DNA from: CAXBID01 sp963815305
GTDB lineage: Bacteria > Bacteroidota > Bacteroidia > Flavobacteriales > Flavobacteriaceae
Length of the DNA stretch: 64,000 bases
Reading direction: 5' to 3'
Assembly (NCBI GenBank): GCA_963815305.1
Contig: CAWFFW010000002.1
Coordinates: 124,001-188,000 of the forward strand
Part shown: one piece after another, positions 1 through 9,225 of the stretch
Position numbering within the stretch: position 1 is the stretch's first letter
Layout of the letters: the number at the start of each line of letters is the position of its first letter
Program-made: the position numbers and the translations under genes
Notes under the pieces: model-generated
Seen by the model: the letters and a program-made list of their open reading frames with translations, nothing else
Database searches by the model: none
Told to the model about the DNA's origin: nothing

Positions 1-537
1 GTCTCCTGCATTGGCTAAAGCTTCAATAATATTTACGCGGTCTTGAAAAAGTGTATGCACACCCGTCCCTACTTCACCTATTGTGGTGTATCGTAAACCT
101 GCTAATTTTACCGTTACAAAAATTTCAGCTGTTTCCTTAAAGTACTGTGTTAATAATTCCTCTTCAACTTTTTCTTCAATCTCGTCAATAGTAAAACCTA
201 AAACATTAATTTCACCTAAAATAGGAAATTTAATATTACCATGTAAATCAATAGTAAAGCCACTAAAATATAATCCCGACTGACCTTGATTTGCATTTGA
301 ATTACTATTATTTACGACTGGATTAAAAATAGCGGTGAGCTCTTCATCTAAGGCCTTGACATTGATGCTTAATATATCATTAACCTGAACACGGTAGGGT
401 TTTGATAATTCTTTAATACGTAAAGAATCAACGGCAACAGTACCTTTATCTTGAAGATAAACAACATCTTTATTCGTAATACATGAGGTACAAAAAACAC
501 CAAAAATAAATGTAGAACACCAGAAAAGTCGTTTCAT
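1..537 (-). CDS. Polysaccharide export lipoprotein, Wza-like (3' end outside window)
   Basis: Reading the minus strand from the ATG at 537, the frame is open for 179 codons up to the window edge, so the C-terminus is missing. The protein starts with a short hydrophobic signal and a lipobox-like stretch ending FCTSC (Cys19), implying an outer-membrane lipoprotein. A segment KPYRVQVNDILSINV (about residues 47-61) and a later GFTIDLHGNIKFPILGE segment fit the polysaccharide biosynthesis/export domain, in which the protein forms the outer-membrane channel for capsule or exopolysaccharide. Partner capsule genes would lie to the left of the window. The family call rests on remembered motifs and is fairly firm. 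Confidence 0.8.
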   Translation of the reverse strand, partial: MKRLFWCSTFIFGVFCTSCITNKDVVYLQDKGTVAVDSLRIKELSKPYRVQVNDILSINVKALDEELTAIFNPVVNNSNSNANQGQSGLYFSGFTIDLHGNIKFPILGEINVLGFTIDEIEEKVEEELLTQYFKETAEIFVTVKLAGLRYTTIGEVGTGVHTLFQDRVNIIEALANAGD

Positions 538-641
538 TATATGGGGTATGATTTATCACAAATATAGTTTTTCATCATGAATAATAAAACTTATGCCGAA
601 GATTTTGGTTTTTTATCCCATATTTGCAAAAAAAGATTCCA

Positions 642-2504
642 TTGAACTATTTAACAGTTGAAAATATATCGAAATCTTACGGAGAACTTGTTCTTTTTGA
701 AGATATTTCTTTTAGCGTCCATAAAGATCAAAAAATAGCCTTTGTTGCTAAAAATGGTACTGGAAAAACATCTATTTTAAATATCCTTTCGGGTGATGAT
801 GAAGCAGATTCTGGTCATGTTATTTTCAGAAACGGCATTAGTGTATCTTTTTTATCTCAAGATCCTAAATTCGATCCGAATTTAACGGTTGAGGAAACCA
901 TTTTTGCCAGCGATAACGAGATTTTAAAAGTGATTGCTAACTATGAAAAAGCGCTTTTAAACCTTGATGATACCGAAACATACCAAGCCGCTTTTGATGC
1001 TATGGAGCGGCACCAAGCTTGGGATTTTGAAACCCTTTACAAACAAATACTATTCAAATTAAAACTAGAAGATTTAAATCATAAAGTAAGCACCCTTTCT
1101 GGCGGGCAAAAAAAACGTTTAGCTCTTGCCAATGCGTTAATCAATAAACCCGATTTATTAATTTTGGATGAGCCAACAAACCATTTAGATTTAGAAATGA
1201 TTGAATGGTTAGAAGCCTTTTTTGCCAAAGAAAACATTACGCTTTTTATGGTGACGCACGACCGTTATTTTCTAGAACGTGTATGTAATGAAATTATTGA
1301 ATTAGACGAAGGACAACTTTATAATTACAAAGGGAACTATTCGTATTATTTAGAAAAGCGAGAAGCGCGTATTGAGCTTGAAGCTACCGAAACTGGAAAA
1401 GCGAAACAGCTTTTTAAAAAGGAGCTGACTTGGATGCGTCGACAACCCAAAGCAAGAACAACAAAGTCTAAATCTAGAATTAATGATTTTGCCGATATAA
1501 AGCATCGTGCACACCAACGCAGAAACGACCACGAAGTTCAATTAGAACTTAACATGGAACGTTTAGGAAGTAAAATTTTAGAATTCCATAAGGTCTCAAA
1601 AGCGTTTAAAGACAAAACGATTTTAGATAATTTTAGCTATATGTTCCAAAAAGGGGAACGTGCTGGTATTATTGGAAAAAATGGCACTGGAAAAACAACC
1701 TTTTTAAATATTTTAACGCAAACTGCGCAACCCGATTCGGGAAAAGTTACGCAAGGCGAAACGGTTAAGTTTGGCTACTATACACAAAATGGTATAAAAG
1801 TAAAACCCGACCAAAAAGTTATTGATGTTATTAAAGAATTCGGGGATTATATTCCACTAAAAAAAGGAAAACAAATTAGTGCCCAACAACTATTAGAACG
1901 ATTTTTATTTAGCAGAAAAAAACAATACGATTTTGTTGAAAAATTAAGCGGCGGCGAGCGTAAACGTTTGTATTTATGTACCATTTTAATCCAGAATCCG
2001 AATTTTTTAATTTTGGATGAACCCACTAACGATTTGGATATTGTAACTCTCAATGTGCTTGAAAGTTTTCTTTTGGATTTTCCTGGATGCATTATTGTAG
2101 TATCGCACGACCGTTATTTTATGGACAAAGTGGTTGATCATCTTTTTATTTTTAAAGGGGATGGTGTTGTTGAAGATTTTCCTGGAAATTATACCGATTA
2201 TCGCGTTTATGAAGATAGCCAACCTGTAATTTCAAATACTACTGAAGACAAAAAAGATACTAAATCTTGGAAACAAAACGAAGCTGCAAAACTATCGTAT
2301 AACGAAGACAAGGAGCTTAATAATATAGAGAGTAAATTAAAATCGCTCGCTTTTGATAAAAAGGAATTAGAAGCTAAATTTTTAAATCCAGATTTGTCGC
2401 CAGATGCTATTAATAAACTCTCAAAAGAATTACAGGTAATTATTGATAGTATTGAAACGAAAGAAGAACGCTGGTTTGAGTTGTCGTCTAAACTTGAGGA
2501 ATAA
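642..2504 (+). CDS. ABC-F family ATPase (Uup-like)
   Basis: Soluble protein with two ATP-binding cassettes and no membrane segments, typical of ABC-F proteins that act on the ribosome or, for Uup, in DNA metabolism. Visible motifs: Walker A AKNGTGKTS near residue 37 and GKNGTGKTT near 344; signatures LSGGQ and LSGGE; Walker B ILDEPTNHLD and ILDEPTNDLD; the linker between the domains is basic and helical. The last 80 residues are charged and look like the C-terminal coiled coil of Uup. I chose the TTG at 642 because an upstream in-frame TTG at 624 overlaps a likely -7 box (CATATTTG) and because family members begin MNYL. Monocistronic on the sequence. Confidence 0.9.
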   Translation: MNYLTVENISKSYGELVLFEDISFSVHKDQKIAFVAKNGTGKTSILNILSGDDEADSGHVIFRNGISVSFLSQDPKFDPNLTVEETIFASDNEILKVIANYEKALLNLDDTETYQAAFDAMERHQAWDFETLYKQILFKLKLEDLNHKVSTLSGGQKKRLALANALINKPDLLILDEPTNHLDLEMIEWLEAFFAKENITLFMVTHDRYFLERVCNEIIELDEGQLYNYKGNYSYYLEKREARIELEATETGKAKQLFKKELTWMRRQPKARTTKSKSRINDFADIKHRAHQRRNDHEVQLELNMERLGSKILEFHKVSKAFKDKTILDNFSYMFQKGERAGIIGKNGTGKTTFLNILTQTAQPDSGKVTQGETVKFGYYTQNGIKVKPDQKVIDVIKEFGDYIPLKKGKQISAQQLLERFLFSRKKQYDFVEKLSGGERKRLYLCTILIQNPNFLILDEPTNDLDIVTLNVLESFLLDFPGCIIVVSHDRYFMDKVVDHLFIFKGDGVVEDFPGNYTDYRVYEDSQPVISNTTEDKKDTKSWKQNEAAKLSYNEDKELNNIESKLKSLAFDKKELEAKFLNPDLSPDAINKLSKELQVIIDSIETKEERWFELSSKLEE

Positions 2505-2659
2505 AAAAGTTTGCAGTATTCAGAGTTGCAGTGTTCAGTCAAAAAAACAATCAGTCATTTCGAAGAAAGTAAGAAATCACATCGTTTTGTTCGCGCTAAG
2601 GCATAGAGTCGGAAAGAGAAAATGACCAAAGACGGAAACTGATTACTAAAAAGTGAAAA

Positions 2660-3430
2660 GTGTACCAAATTATTCAATACATAAAATTCTTATTTAAATC
2701 TACCAATCAACATGGGGTGCACTCGCCTTTTGTTTATGATTTGGTGACTACATGTTTTTATGATAACAAAGCCTACTCAGATTATAAAACCATAATAAGC
2801 TATAGAAAAGCACTTTTAAATAATACAACAAAAATTGAAGTCACCGATTTGGGTGCCGGTTCCCTCATGATGAAGCAACCAGAACGCACAGTTTCAGAAA
2901 TTGCAAAAAACGCAGGAACTACAAATAAAAGAGCTCAACTTTTATATAGAATTACAAATTACTTTAAACCCAAAAATATACTAGAATTAGGCACCTCTTT
3001 AGGTATTGCTACGCTTGCGATGCAGTTTGCAAATCCGGATGCAAAAATTATAACCATTGAAGGCTGCCCTAATATTTCAGAATTCACAAAAAACAATTTC
3101 AAAATCAATTCTGTAGAAAATATTCATGTTATTACTGGGAATTTTAATGTTGAAATTGATACATTAAAAGCGAATACTTACAATCTTATTTTCTTTGACG
3201 GCAACCACCAAAAAGAAGCTACTTTAAGCTATTTTGAATCTTTATTAGAAACCACAAACAACGATTCTGTTTTTATTTTTGATGATATTTATTGGAGTAA
3301 AGGGATGACTGAAGCTTGGCAAATAATAAAGCAACACCCCAAAGTAACCATTACTATTGATACGTTTTTTTGGGGATTTGTGTTTTTTAGAAAAGAACAA
3401 CGGAAAGAACATTTTACCATTCGGGTATAA
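2660..3430 (+). CDS. Class I SAM-dependent methyltransferase (O-methyltransferase-like)
   Basis: 256-residue protein starting at GTG. The SAM-binding motif I is seen as ILELGTSLGIATLAM near residue 110, followed by an acidic strand-end (TIEGCP) and the acidic post-motif NLIFFDGNHQ. This arrangement is that of the O-methyltransferase type 3 group (caffeoyl-CoA or catechol OMT-like fold), but the substrate cannot be inferred. The N-terminal HGVHSPFVYDLV segment is common in Bacteroidetes homologues. Flanks hold only intergenic repeats, so there is no operon context. Confidence 0.75.
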   Translation: MYQIIQYIKFLFKSTNQHGVHSPFVYDLVTTCFYDNKAYSDYKTIISYRKALLNNTTKIEVTDLGAGSLMMKQPERTVSEIAKNAGTTNKRAQLLYRITNYFKPKNILELGTSLGIATLAMQFANPDAKIITIEGCPNISEFTKNNFKINSVENIHVITGNFNVEIDTLKANTYNLIFFDGNHQKEATLSYFESLLETTNNDSVFIFDDIYWSKGMTEAWQIIKQHPKVTITIDTFFWGFVFFRKEQRKEHFTIRV

Positions 3431-3775
3431 TTGTCGATTTGTTTAGTTGCTTAGTTGCTTAGTTGTCATTACTACGAAGGAAGGAATACATTAATTCGGT
3501 ATTTCTTCATGTTATAAAGTAATCTATTAATCTGAAAAATTTAAATTAATAAAAACTAAAGCTTCACTATAGATTCCTGCCTCCTCAGGAATCAAAAAAT
3601 CAAGAATCGGGAATGACAAAATCAAAAATATTGTTAATTCGTGACAAAAAACTTTTCACTTTCAACTTTTAACTTTTAAATTCGTACCATGAAATGAGCA
3701 CTTAAGATTACTATCGTTAAATAAAAATATAAATAGCGAATTACATCTGACCTCTAAAACTATAAAAACTATCAG
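3431..3775. other. Intergenic region, no gene seen
   Basis: 345 bp without a credible reading frame. It contains a short direct repeat of TAGTTGCT near 3446-3464 and low-complexity A/T stretches. I see no RNA gene and no clear terminator hairpin. Confidence 0.5.
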
Positions 3776-4351
3776 ATGAAAATCTACACGAAAACAGGCG
3801 ACAACGGCACTACCGCATTATTTGGTGGTACTCGTGTACCTAAACACCATATACGTATTGAAAGCTACGGAACGCTTGATGAGCTAAACTCGCATTTAGG
3901 CTTAATTCGCGATCAAGATATTAATGAACATTACAAAGATGTGATTATTGATATTCAAGATAAACTCTTTATTATTGGTGCTATTTTAGCGACCGACCCT
4001 GAGAAAGCCATTCTAAAAAACGGAAAGGAACGTTTGAATATTGAAAAAATATCGGCGAAAAATATTACGCTTTTAGAAAAAGAAATGGATACCATGAATG
4101 AGGCGCTACCTCCCATGACGCATTTTGTACTTCCTGGTGGGCACCAAACCGTGTCATTCTGTCACATAGCACGTTGTGTTTGCCGAAGAGCCGAACGTTT
4201 AGCTTCGGAATTGAACAATTTAGAGCCTTTTGAATCCAATGCTTTAAAATACTTAAACCGTCTTTCTGACTACCTTTTTGTATTGGCACGAAAGTTGTCC
4301 TCTGATTTACAAGCAAATGAAATTAAGTGGATTCCAAAAAAGGGAATTTAA
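3776..4351 (+). CDS. ATP:cob(I)alamin adenosyltransferase, PduO type
   Basis: Transfers the adenosyl group of ATP to cob(I)alamin, making adenosylcobalamin for enzymes such as methylmalonyl-CoA mutase. The 191 residues match the family length. Seen motifs: N-terminal ATP-binding KIYTKTGDNGTTALFGG, SYGTLDELNSHLG, and the C-terminal signature RCVCRRAERLA followed by YLNRLSDYLFVLAR. The gene links to the B12 uptake locus at 56-62 kb, since this organism evidently imports and uses B12. Its stop codon lies next to an inverted-repeat element. Confidence 0.92.
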   Translation: MKIYTKTGDNGTTALFGGTRVPKHHIRIESYGTLDELNSHLGLIRDQDINEHYKDVIIDIQDKLFIIGAILATDPEKAILKNGKERLNIEKISAKNITLLEKEMDTMNEALPPMTHFVLPGGHQTVSFCHIARCVCRRAERLASELNNLEPFESNALKYLNRLSDYLFVLARKLSSDLQANEIKWIPKKGI

Positions 4352-4578
4352 AAACGTCATTGCGAAACATTTTAAAAAATGTTGTGGCAATCTGTTAAAT
4401 TGATAAAAAGATTACCACGTCGCAAAAGCTCCTCGTAATGACGAATATTTTTAAAGGAAACGTTTTTTGCGTTAGGGATTGCAGTGAAAATCCTTTTTAA
4501 AACTTGAATGAAATAAAAAATTGTTGAGAACTGATATTTGGCAGATTGCCACGGCCTTCGTCCTCGCAATGACGTTTT
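4351..4578. repeat. MITE-like element with 15 bp perfect terminal inverted repeats
   Basis: A 228 bp block bounded by AAAACGTCATTGCGA (4351-4365) and its exact reverse complement (4564-4578). The inside contains further imperfect copies of the same words (GTCGCAAAAGC, CTCGTAATGACGA) but no transposase. This looks like a non-autonomous miniature element or a large palindromic intergenic repeat. Just beyond it (4593-4620) is a second repeat type, in reverse orientation to the one at 54397-54426. Confidence 0.6.
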
Positions 4579-4867
4579 AAAAAGATTGCAACGGAAAGCC
4601 CGACCCTTGAGGTAACGCCCAAATAAAACCGCTAAAAATTTCTTGTAATTATTAACAAAGCAAGAATAAATTTCACGAGTTTAGGATACAAAAAGATACG
4701 TTCTTAACATTAATGATTAAATGAAATAAAAAAATTTATGAATACATTTGAGACAATTTCATAAAATTATTTTATTGAAAGCGAAGCGGTTGATATCTAC
4801 TTAAATCTTTTATTTCCCCTAATTTCAAATAAAAGTTTAAATAAATATGAAATAATTCATTTTTTCC

Positions 4868-4897
4868 TTGTGTGTTTAAACTAAAAATTTATTTTTG
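4868..4897 (+). promoter_or_regulatory. Bacteroidetes-type promoter
   Basis: TTG at 4868-4870 and TATTTTTG at 4890-4897 are separated by 19 bp and match the Bacteroidetes -33 TTTG / -7 TANNTTTG pattern. The start codon of the small acidic protein follows at 4920. Confidence 0.65.
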
Positions 4898-4919
4898 CAA
4901 AAAATTAAACGCACAACAC

Positions 4920-5141
4920 ATGTATTGGACTTTAGAATTAGCATCTTATTTAAGTGATGCACCATGGCCAGCAACAAAAGACGAATTGATAGATTACGCC
5001 ATCAGAACCGGTGCGCCTCTAGAAGTTGTTGAAAATTTACAATCGATTGAAGACGAAGGAGATTCGTATGATTCGATTGAGGAAATTTGGTCAGATTACC
5101 CAACAGATGAAGATTATCTGTGGAATGAGGATGAATATTAA
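4920..5141 (+). CDS. Small acidic protein, DUF2795 family
   Basis: A 73-residue, strongly acidic protein (MYWTLELASYLSDAPWPATKDEL at the start, broken here only by the family's WPATKDELIDYA core). The WPATKDELIDYAIRTG region is the signature of the DUF2795 family, of unknown function, which is commonly found upstream of secA in Flavobacteriaceae as here. The ATG at 4920 was chosen over an earlier in-frame start because the promoter -7 box ends at 4897. A terminator at 5165-5194 separates it from secA. Confidence 0.75.
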   Translation: MYWTLELASYLSDAPWPATKDELIDYAIRTGAPLEVVENLQSIEDEGDSYDSIEEIWSDYPTDEDYLWNEDEY

Positions 5142-5164
5142 ATAATATGGCATAAAGAATAGTT

Positions 5165-5194
5165 AAAAAAGTCTCGATTTGGGGCTTTTTTTTT
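5165..5194 (+). terminator. Rho-independent terminator
   Basis: Arm AAAAAAGTCTC (5165-5175) pairs with GGGGCTTTTTT (5181-5191) using two G-U pairs, with loop GATTT and a run of T after it. It follows the small acidic protein gene. Confidence 0.7.
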
Positions 5195-5289
5195 GTTCTA
5201 AAATGTATCTTTGAATGGCTTTTTAAAGGGCTTGAAAATATAACTGAACATAACTAGGAATTTCCTAGATAACATATAAAAATATACAC

Positions 5290-8200
5290 ATGAGTTTTTT
5301 AGATTCTGTACTGAAGGTATTTGTTGGCGATAAATCGAAACAAGATGTTAAAGCCATAACGCCTTTAGTTGATAAAATTAAAACCTTTGAGGGCGCTTTA
5401 GAAGTGCTTTCGCACGACGAATTAAGAGCTAAGACTAGCACGTTTAAAGCTAAAATTGCTGAAGCCAATGCCGCTATTGATGCGCAAACGGCTAGCTTAC
5501 TTGAGGAAGCCGAAAACACGGAAGATATTGACGCCCGTGAAGATATTTATGAGCAAATTGATAAGTTAAAAGATGATGCTTATCATATTACGGAAGATGT
5601 TTTAAACACGATTTTACCAGAAGCCTTTGCCGTTATTAAAGAAACAGCTAAACGTTTTGTAAATAACACCTCTATTACTGTAACGGCTAATGAATTTGAC
5701 AGAAATTTATCTGGCGAAAAAGATTATGTAACCTTAAACGATGATAAAGCCGTTTGGGCAAACTCTTGGGATGCCGCTGGAAAACCCATCACTTGGGATA
5801 TGGTACACTACGATGTACAACTTATAGGCGGTATAGCAATGCACCAAGGTAAAATAGCCGAAATGCAAACAGGTGAAGGTAAAACATTAGTGGCTACTCT
5901 GCCTGTTTACTTAAATGCTTTGGCTGGTAAAGGGGTGCACTTAGTGACGGTTAACGATTACTTGGCAAAACGTGATAGTGCGTGGATGGCGCCTATTTTT
6001 GAGTTTCATGGGTTAAGTGTAGATTGTATTGATTATCACCAGCCTAATTCGGCTGCGCGTAAAAAAGCGTATAATGCCGATATTACTTATGGTACAAATA
6101 ACGAATTTGGTTTCGATTATTTACGTGATAATATGGCGCATTCGCCAGACGATTTAGTGCAGCGTCCGCACCACTATGGTATTGTAGATGAAGTGGATTC
6201 GGTTTTAGTGGATGATGCCCGTACGCCGTTGATTATTTCTGGTCCCATCCCAAAAGGAGATCGCCACGAATTTAACGAGTTAAAACCAAAAGTTGAAGAT
6301 ATTGTTTCTGTACAACGTAAGTATTTAACAGGCGTTTTGGCAGAAGCTAAAAAATTAATTGCCGCAGGCGATACTAAAGAAGGTGGTTTTCAACTACTAC
6401 GTGTTTATCGCGGTATCCCAAAAAACAAGGCACTTATAAAGTTTTTGAGTGAAGAAGGTGTAAAACAATTACTTCAAAAAACCGAGAACTTTTACATGCA
6501 AGATAATAACCGCGAAATGCCAAAAGTTGATGCGGAATTATACTATGTGATTGAAGAAAAAAATAATCAGATCGAATTAAGTGATAAAGGGATTGAATAT
6601 ATTTCTGGTAAAGATAATCCAGACTTTTTCGTGATGCCCGAAATAGGGATTGAAATTGCCAAAATTGAAGAAAAAGGACTTTCAAAAGAAGATGAAGCCA
6701 ATGAAAAAGAAGAGTTATTTAAAGAGTTTGGTGTAAAATCTGAACGTATTCATACGTTAAATCAGCTTTTAAAAGCCTATGCTTTATTTGAAAAAGACAC
6801 CCAATATGTGGTGATGGAAAATAAGGTCATGATTGTTGATGAGCAAACGGGACGTATTATGGATGGTCGCCGATATTCGGACGGATTACACCAAGCCATC
6901 GAAGCCAAAGAGAATGTAAAAATTGAAGATGCAACCCAAACTTTTGCAACGGTAACGCTTCAAAATTATTTTAGAATGTACCGTAAACTTTCTGGTATGA
7001 CGGGTACTGCAGTAACTGAAGCAGGTGAATTTTGGGAAATTTATAAATTGGATGTTGTTGAAATTCCAACCAATCGCCCTATTGCACGTGACGACAAAGA
7101 GGATTTGGTTTATAAAACCAAACGTGAAAAATACAATGCGGTAATTGACGATGTTACCCAATTGTCTGAAGCTGGGCGTCCGGTTTTAATAGGTACTACA
7201 TCGGTTGAAATTTCTGAGTTACTTGGTAAAATGTTAAGCATACGTAAAATACCACACAATGTTTTAAATGCAAAACAACACAAAAAAGAAGCGGAAATTG
7301 TAGATCAGGCAGGTAAAACGGGGCAAGTAACTATTGCCACCAATATGGCTGGTCGTGGTACGGATATTAAATTATCAGATGCCGTTAAAAAAGCTGGTGG
7401 TTTAGCCATTGTAGGCACCGAGCGTCATGATTCAAGACGTGTAGACAGGCAGTTGCGTGGACGTGCTGGTCGACAAGGAGATCCAGGAAGTTCGCAATTT
7501 TATGTATCGCTTGAAGATAATTTGATGCGTTTATTTGGCAGTGAGCGTATTGCTAAAATGATGGATAAAATGGGATTGAAAGAAGGTGAAGTGATTCAGC
7601 ATTCTATGATTTCAAAATCTATTGAGCGTGCACAGAAAAAAGTTGAAGAAAACCAATTTGGGGTTCGTAAGCGTTTGTTAGAATATGATGATGTTATGAA
7701 TGCCCAACGTGAAGTGGTTTACAAAAGGCGTTACAATGCCTTAAACGGTGAGCGTTTACGTGTGGATTTAGCAAACATGATTTTTGACACCTCCGAAGGG
7801 ATTGCTGAGACCAATAAAGGCGCAAACGATTATAAAAACTTTGAGTTTGAATTGATTCGTTATTTCTCAATGGGTTCACCAATTACAGAAGCAGAATTTG
7901 GGAAATTATCGGCTCAAGAAATAACATCGAAAATATACAAATCGGCTTTCGAGCATTACAGAGAAAAAATGGCTCGTAATGCAGACATTGCTTTCCCTGT
8001 AATTAAAAATGTATATGAAACACAACGCGATAAATTTAAACGTATTGTGGTGCCATTTACAGATGGTGTTAAGAGTTTAAATGTGGTTACCGATCTTGAA
8101 AAAGCTTATGAAACTAATGGTAAACAGTTAATTACCGACTTTGAAAAGAACATTACACTGGCCATAATTGATGATGCTTGGAAAACTCATTTACGTAAAA

Positions 8201-8643
8201 TGGATGAATTAAAGCAATCGGTACAATTAGCAGTTCATGAACAAAAAGACCCTTTATTAATTTATAAGTTTGAAGCTTTTGAATTGTTTAAAGCGATGAT
8301 TGATCAAGTAAACAAGGATGTGATTTCATTCTTATTTAAAGGTGAATTGCCTCAAGAAACACAAAGCACTATTCAAGAAGCGCGAGTACAAAAACGTGAA
8401 AAATTGAATGTTCAAAAAGATGAAATCCCTAATTTAGACGAACGTTCTGCACAAAACAGAGCAGCTGGAAATACACAACGCCAGCAAGAAATTGTTGAAA
8501 CTATTGTACGCGACCGACCAAAAATAGGACGTAATGATCGTGTTACCATTAAACACGTTTTAAATGGTGAAAATAAAACTTTAAAATATAAACAAGCCGA
8601 ACCTTTAATTACTAAAGGTGATTGGGTTCTGGTTGAAGATTAA
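5290..8643 (+). CDS. secA: Preprotein translocase ATPase SecA
   Basis: Motor ATPase that pushes unfolded preproteins through the SecYEG channel. The 1117-residue length is typical for Bacteroidetes, which carry an insertion in the first nucleotide-binding domain. Seen: Walker A MQTGEGKTLVATLP (about residue 193), YGTNNEFGFDYLRDNM, DEVDSVLVDDARTPLIISG, the preprotein cross-linking region, NMAGRGTDIKL and RQLRGRAGRQGDPGSS of the second motor domain, and a C-terminal helical scaffold. The C-terminal zinc-binding cysteine tail of E. coli SecA is absent; the protein ends GDWVLVED. Single-gene transcription unit bounded by terminators. Confidence 0.97.
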   Translation: MSFLDSVLKVFVGDKSKQDVKAITPLVDKIKTFEGALEVLSHDELRAKTSTFKAKIAEANAAIDAQTASLLEEAENTEDIDAREDIYEQIDKLKDDAYHITEDVLNTILPEAFAVIKETAKRFVNNTSITVTANEFDRNLSGEKDYVTLNDDKAVWANSWDAAGKPITWDMVHYDVQLIGGIAMHQGKIAEMQTGEGKTLVATLPVYLNALAGKGVHLVTVNDYLAKRDSAWMAPIFEFHGLSVDCIDYHQPNSAARKKAYNADITYGTNNEFGFDYLRDNMAHSPDDLVQRPHHYGIVDEVDSVLVDDARTPLIISGPIPKGDRHEFNELKPKVEDIVSVQRKYLTGVLAEAKKLIAAGDTKEGGFQLLRVYRGIPKNKALIKFLSEEGVKQLLQKTENFYMQDNNREMPKVDAELYYVIEEKNNQIELSDKGIEYISGKDNPDFFVMPEIGIEIAKIEEKGLSKEDEANEKEELFKEFGVKSERIHTLNQLLKAYALFEKDTQYVVMENKVMIVDEQTGRIMDGRRYSDGLHQAIEAKENVKIEDATQTFATVTLQNYFRMYRKLSGMTGTAVTEAGEFWEIYKLDVVEIPTNRPIARDDKEDLVYKTKREKYNAVIDDVTQLSEAGRPVLIGTTSVEISELLGKMLSIRKIPHNVLNAKQHKKEAEIVDQAGKTGQVTIATNMAGRGTDIKLSDAVKKAGGLAIVGTERHDSRRVDRQLRGRAGRQGDPGSSQFYVSLEDNLMRLFGSERIAKMMDKMGLKEGEVIQHSMISKSIERAQKKVEENQFGVRKRLLEYDDVMNAQREVVYKRRYNALNGERLRVDLANMIFDTSEGIAETNKGANDYKNFEFELIRYFSMGSPITEAEFGKLSAQEITSKIYKSAFEHYREKMARNADIAFPVIKNVYETQRDKFKRIVVPFTDGVKSLNVVTDLEKAYETNGKQLITDFEKNITLAIIDDAWKTHLRKMDELKQSVQLAVHEQKDPLLIYKFEAFELFKAMIDQVNKDVISFLFKGELPQETQSTIQEARVQKREKLNVQKDEIPNLDERSAQNRAAGNTQRQQEIVETIVRDRPKIGRNDRVTIKHVLNGENKTLKYKQAEPLITKGDWVLVED

Positions 8644-8667
8644 TAGTAATAATTATTGCTGTTTTGT

Positions 8668-8700
8668 AAAAAGTCTCTATAAAATTTATAGAGACTTTTT
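8668..8700. terminator. Perfect palindromic bidirectional terminator
   Basis: A 33 bp inverted repeat with arms AAAAAGTCTCTATAAA and its complement, ending in T5 on both strands. It serves the convergent pair secA (plus) and the zinc-ribbon gene (minus), whose stop codon lies inside it. Confidence 0.9.
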
Positions 8701-9051
8701 ATCTTTTGGTTTTCTAACAATTAAAATTTCGTCTGTAGAAAACTCCATCCAAGCAAAATCGTATACGTAATAATAAGTTTTGCCTTTACTATTTATCTGT
8801 AAGTGTGTGTGGTATTTAAATTTGAAGTTCTTTTTTTCAAGCGATACTCTGTCTGTAGTGTGCTGTATCTTCCACTTCCCTAAAATCTCTAGTAGAATAC
8901 TTCTATTTCTATGCAAAATAGCATCTATATCTTTAACTTCTATAGCTGTTACTTTTCTTAAATTAATATGATAATAATTTTTACATTTTACAGAACAGAA
9001 TATTTTATCATTTCTTCCTACAATAACAGCACTACATATCTTACAAGTCAT
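8686..9051 (-). CDS. Zinc-ribbon protein of unknown function
   Basis: A 121-residue protein with an N-terminal zinc ribbon: CKIC at residues 3-6 and CSVKC near 19-23, spaced as C-x2-C-x14-C-x3-C. The rest is a conserved globular part rich in aromatic residues (YHTHLQINSKGKTYYYVYDFAWMEF). Function unknown. It is divergent from the tyrosine recombinase gene with 174 bp between the starts, so both promoters lie in 9052-9225. It sits at the edge of the cassette array and may be either core or part of the integron platform. Confidence 0.65.
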   Translation of the reverse strand: MTCKICSAVIVGRNDKIFCSVKCKNYYHINLRKVTAIEVKDIDAILHRNRSILLEILGKWKIQHTTDRVSLEKKNFKFKYHTHLQINSKGKTYYYVYDFAWMEFSTDEILIVRKPKDKKSL

Positions 9052-9225
9052 ATTAAAATCTTTTATTCAAAATTAAAAAAAGGAATTTAATGTATTGAAA
9101 GATAGCATTTTAATATTTATTCGTTTCTAACGGTTAATACACACTTATCTCTTCACTCGGACATATTTATTCTCGCTTTTTATCTATATTTAATATTACA
9201 GATAAATTCAAAACAGTTACAGACA

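Noticed and set aside
2443..2625. Small gene after the ABC-F ATPase
   Set aside because: It overlaps the ABC-F coding sequence in another frame and a low-complexity intergenic stretch.
4372..4569. Minus-strand reading frame in the 4.4 kb intergenic region
   Set aside because: It lies wholly inside the MITE-like inverted-repeat element.
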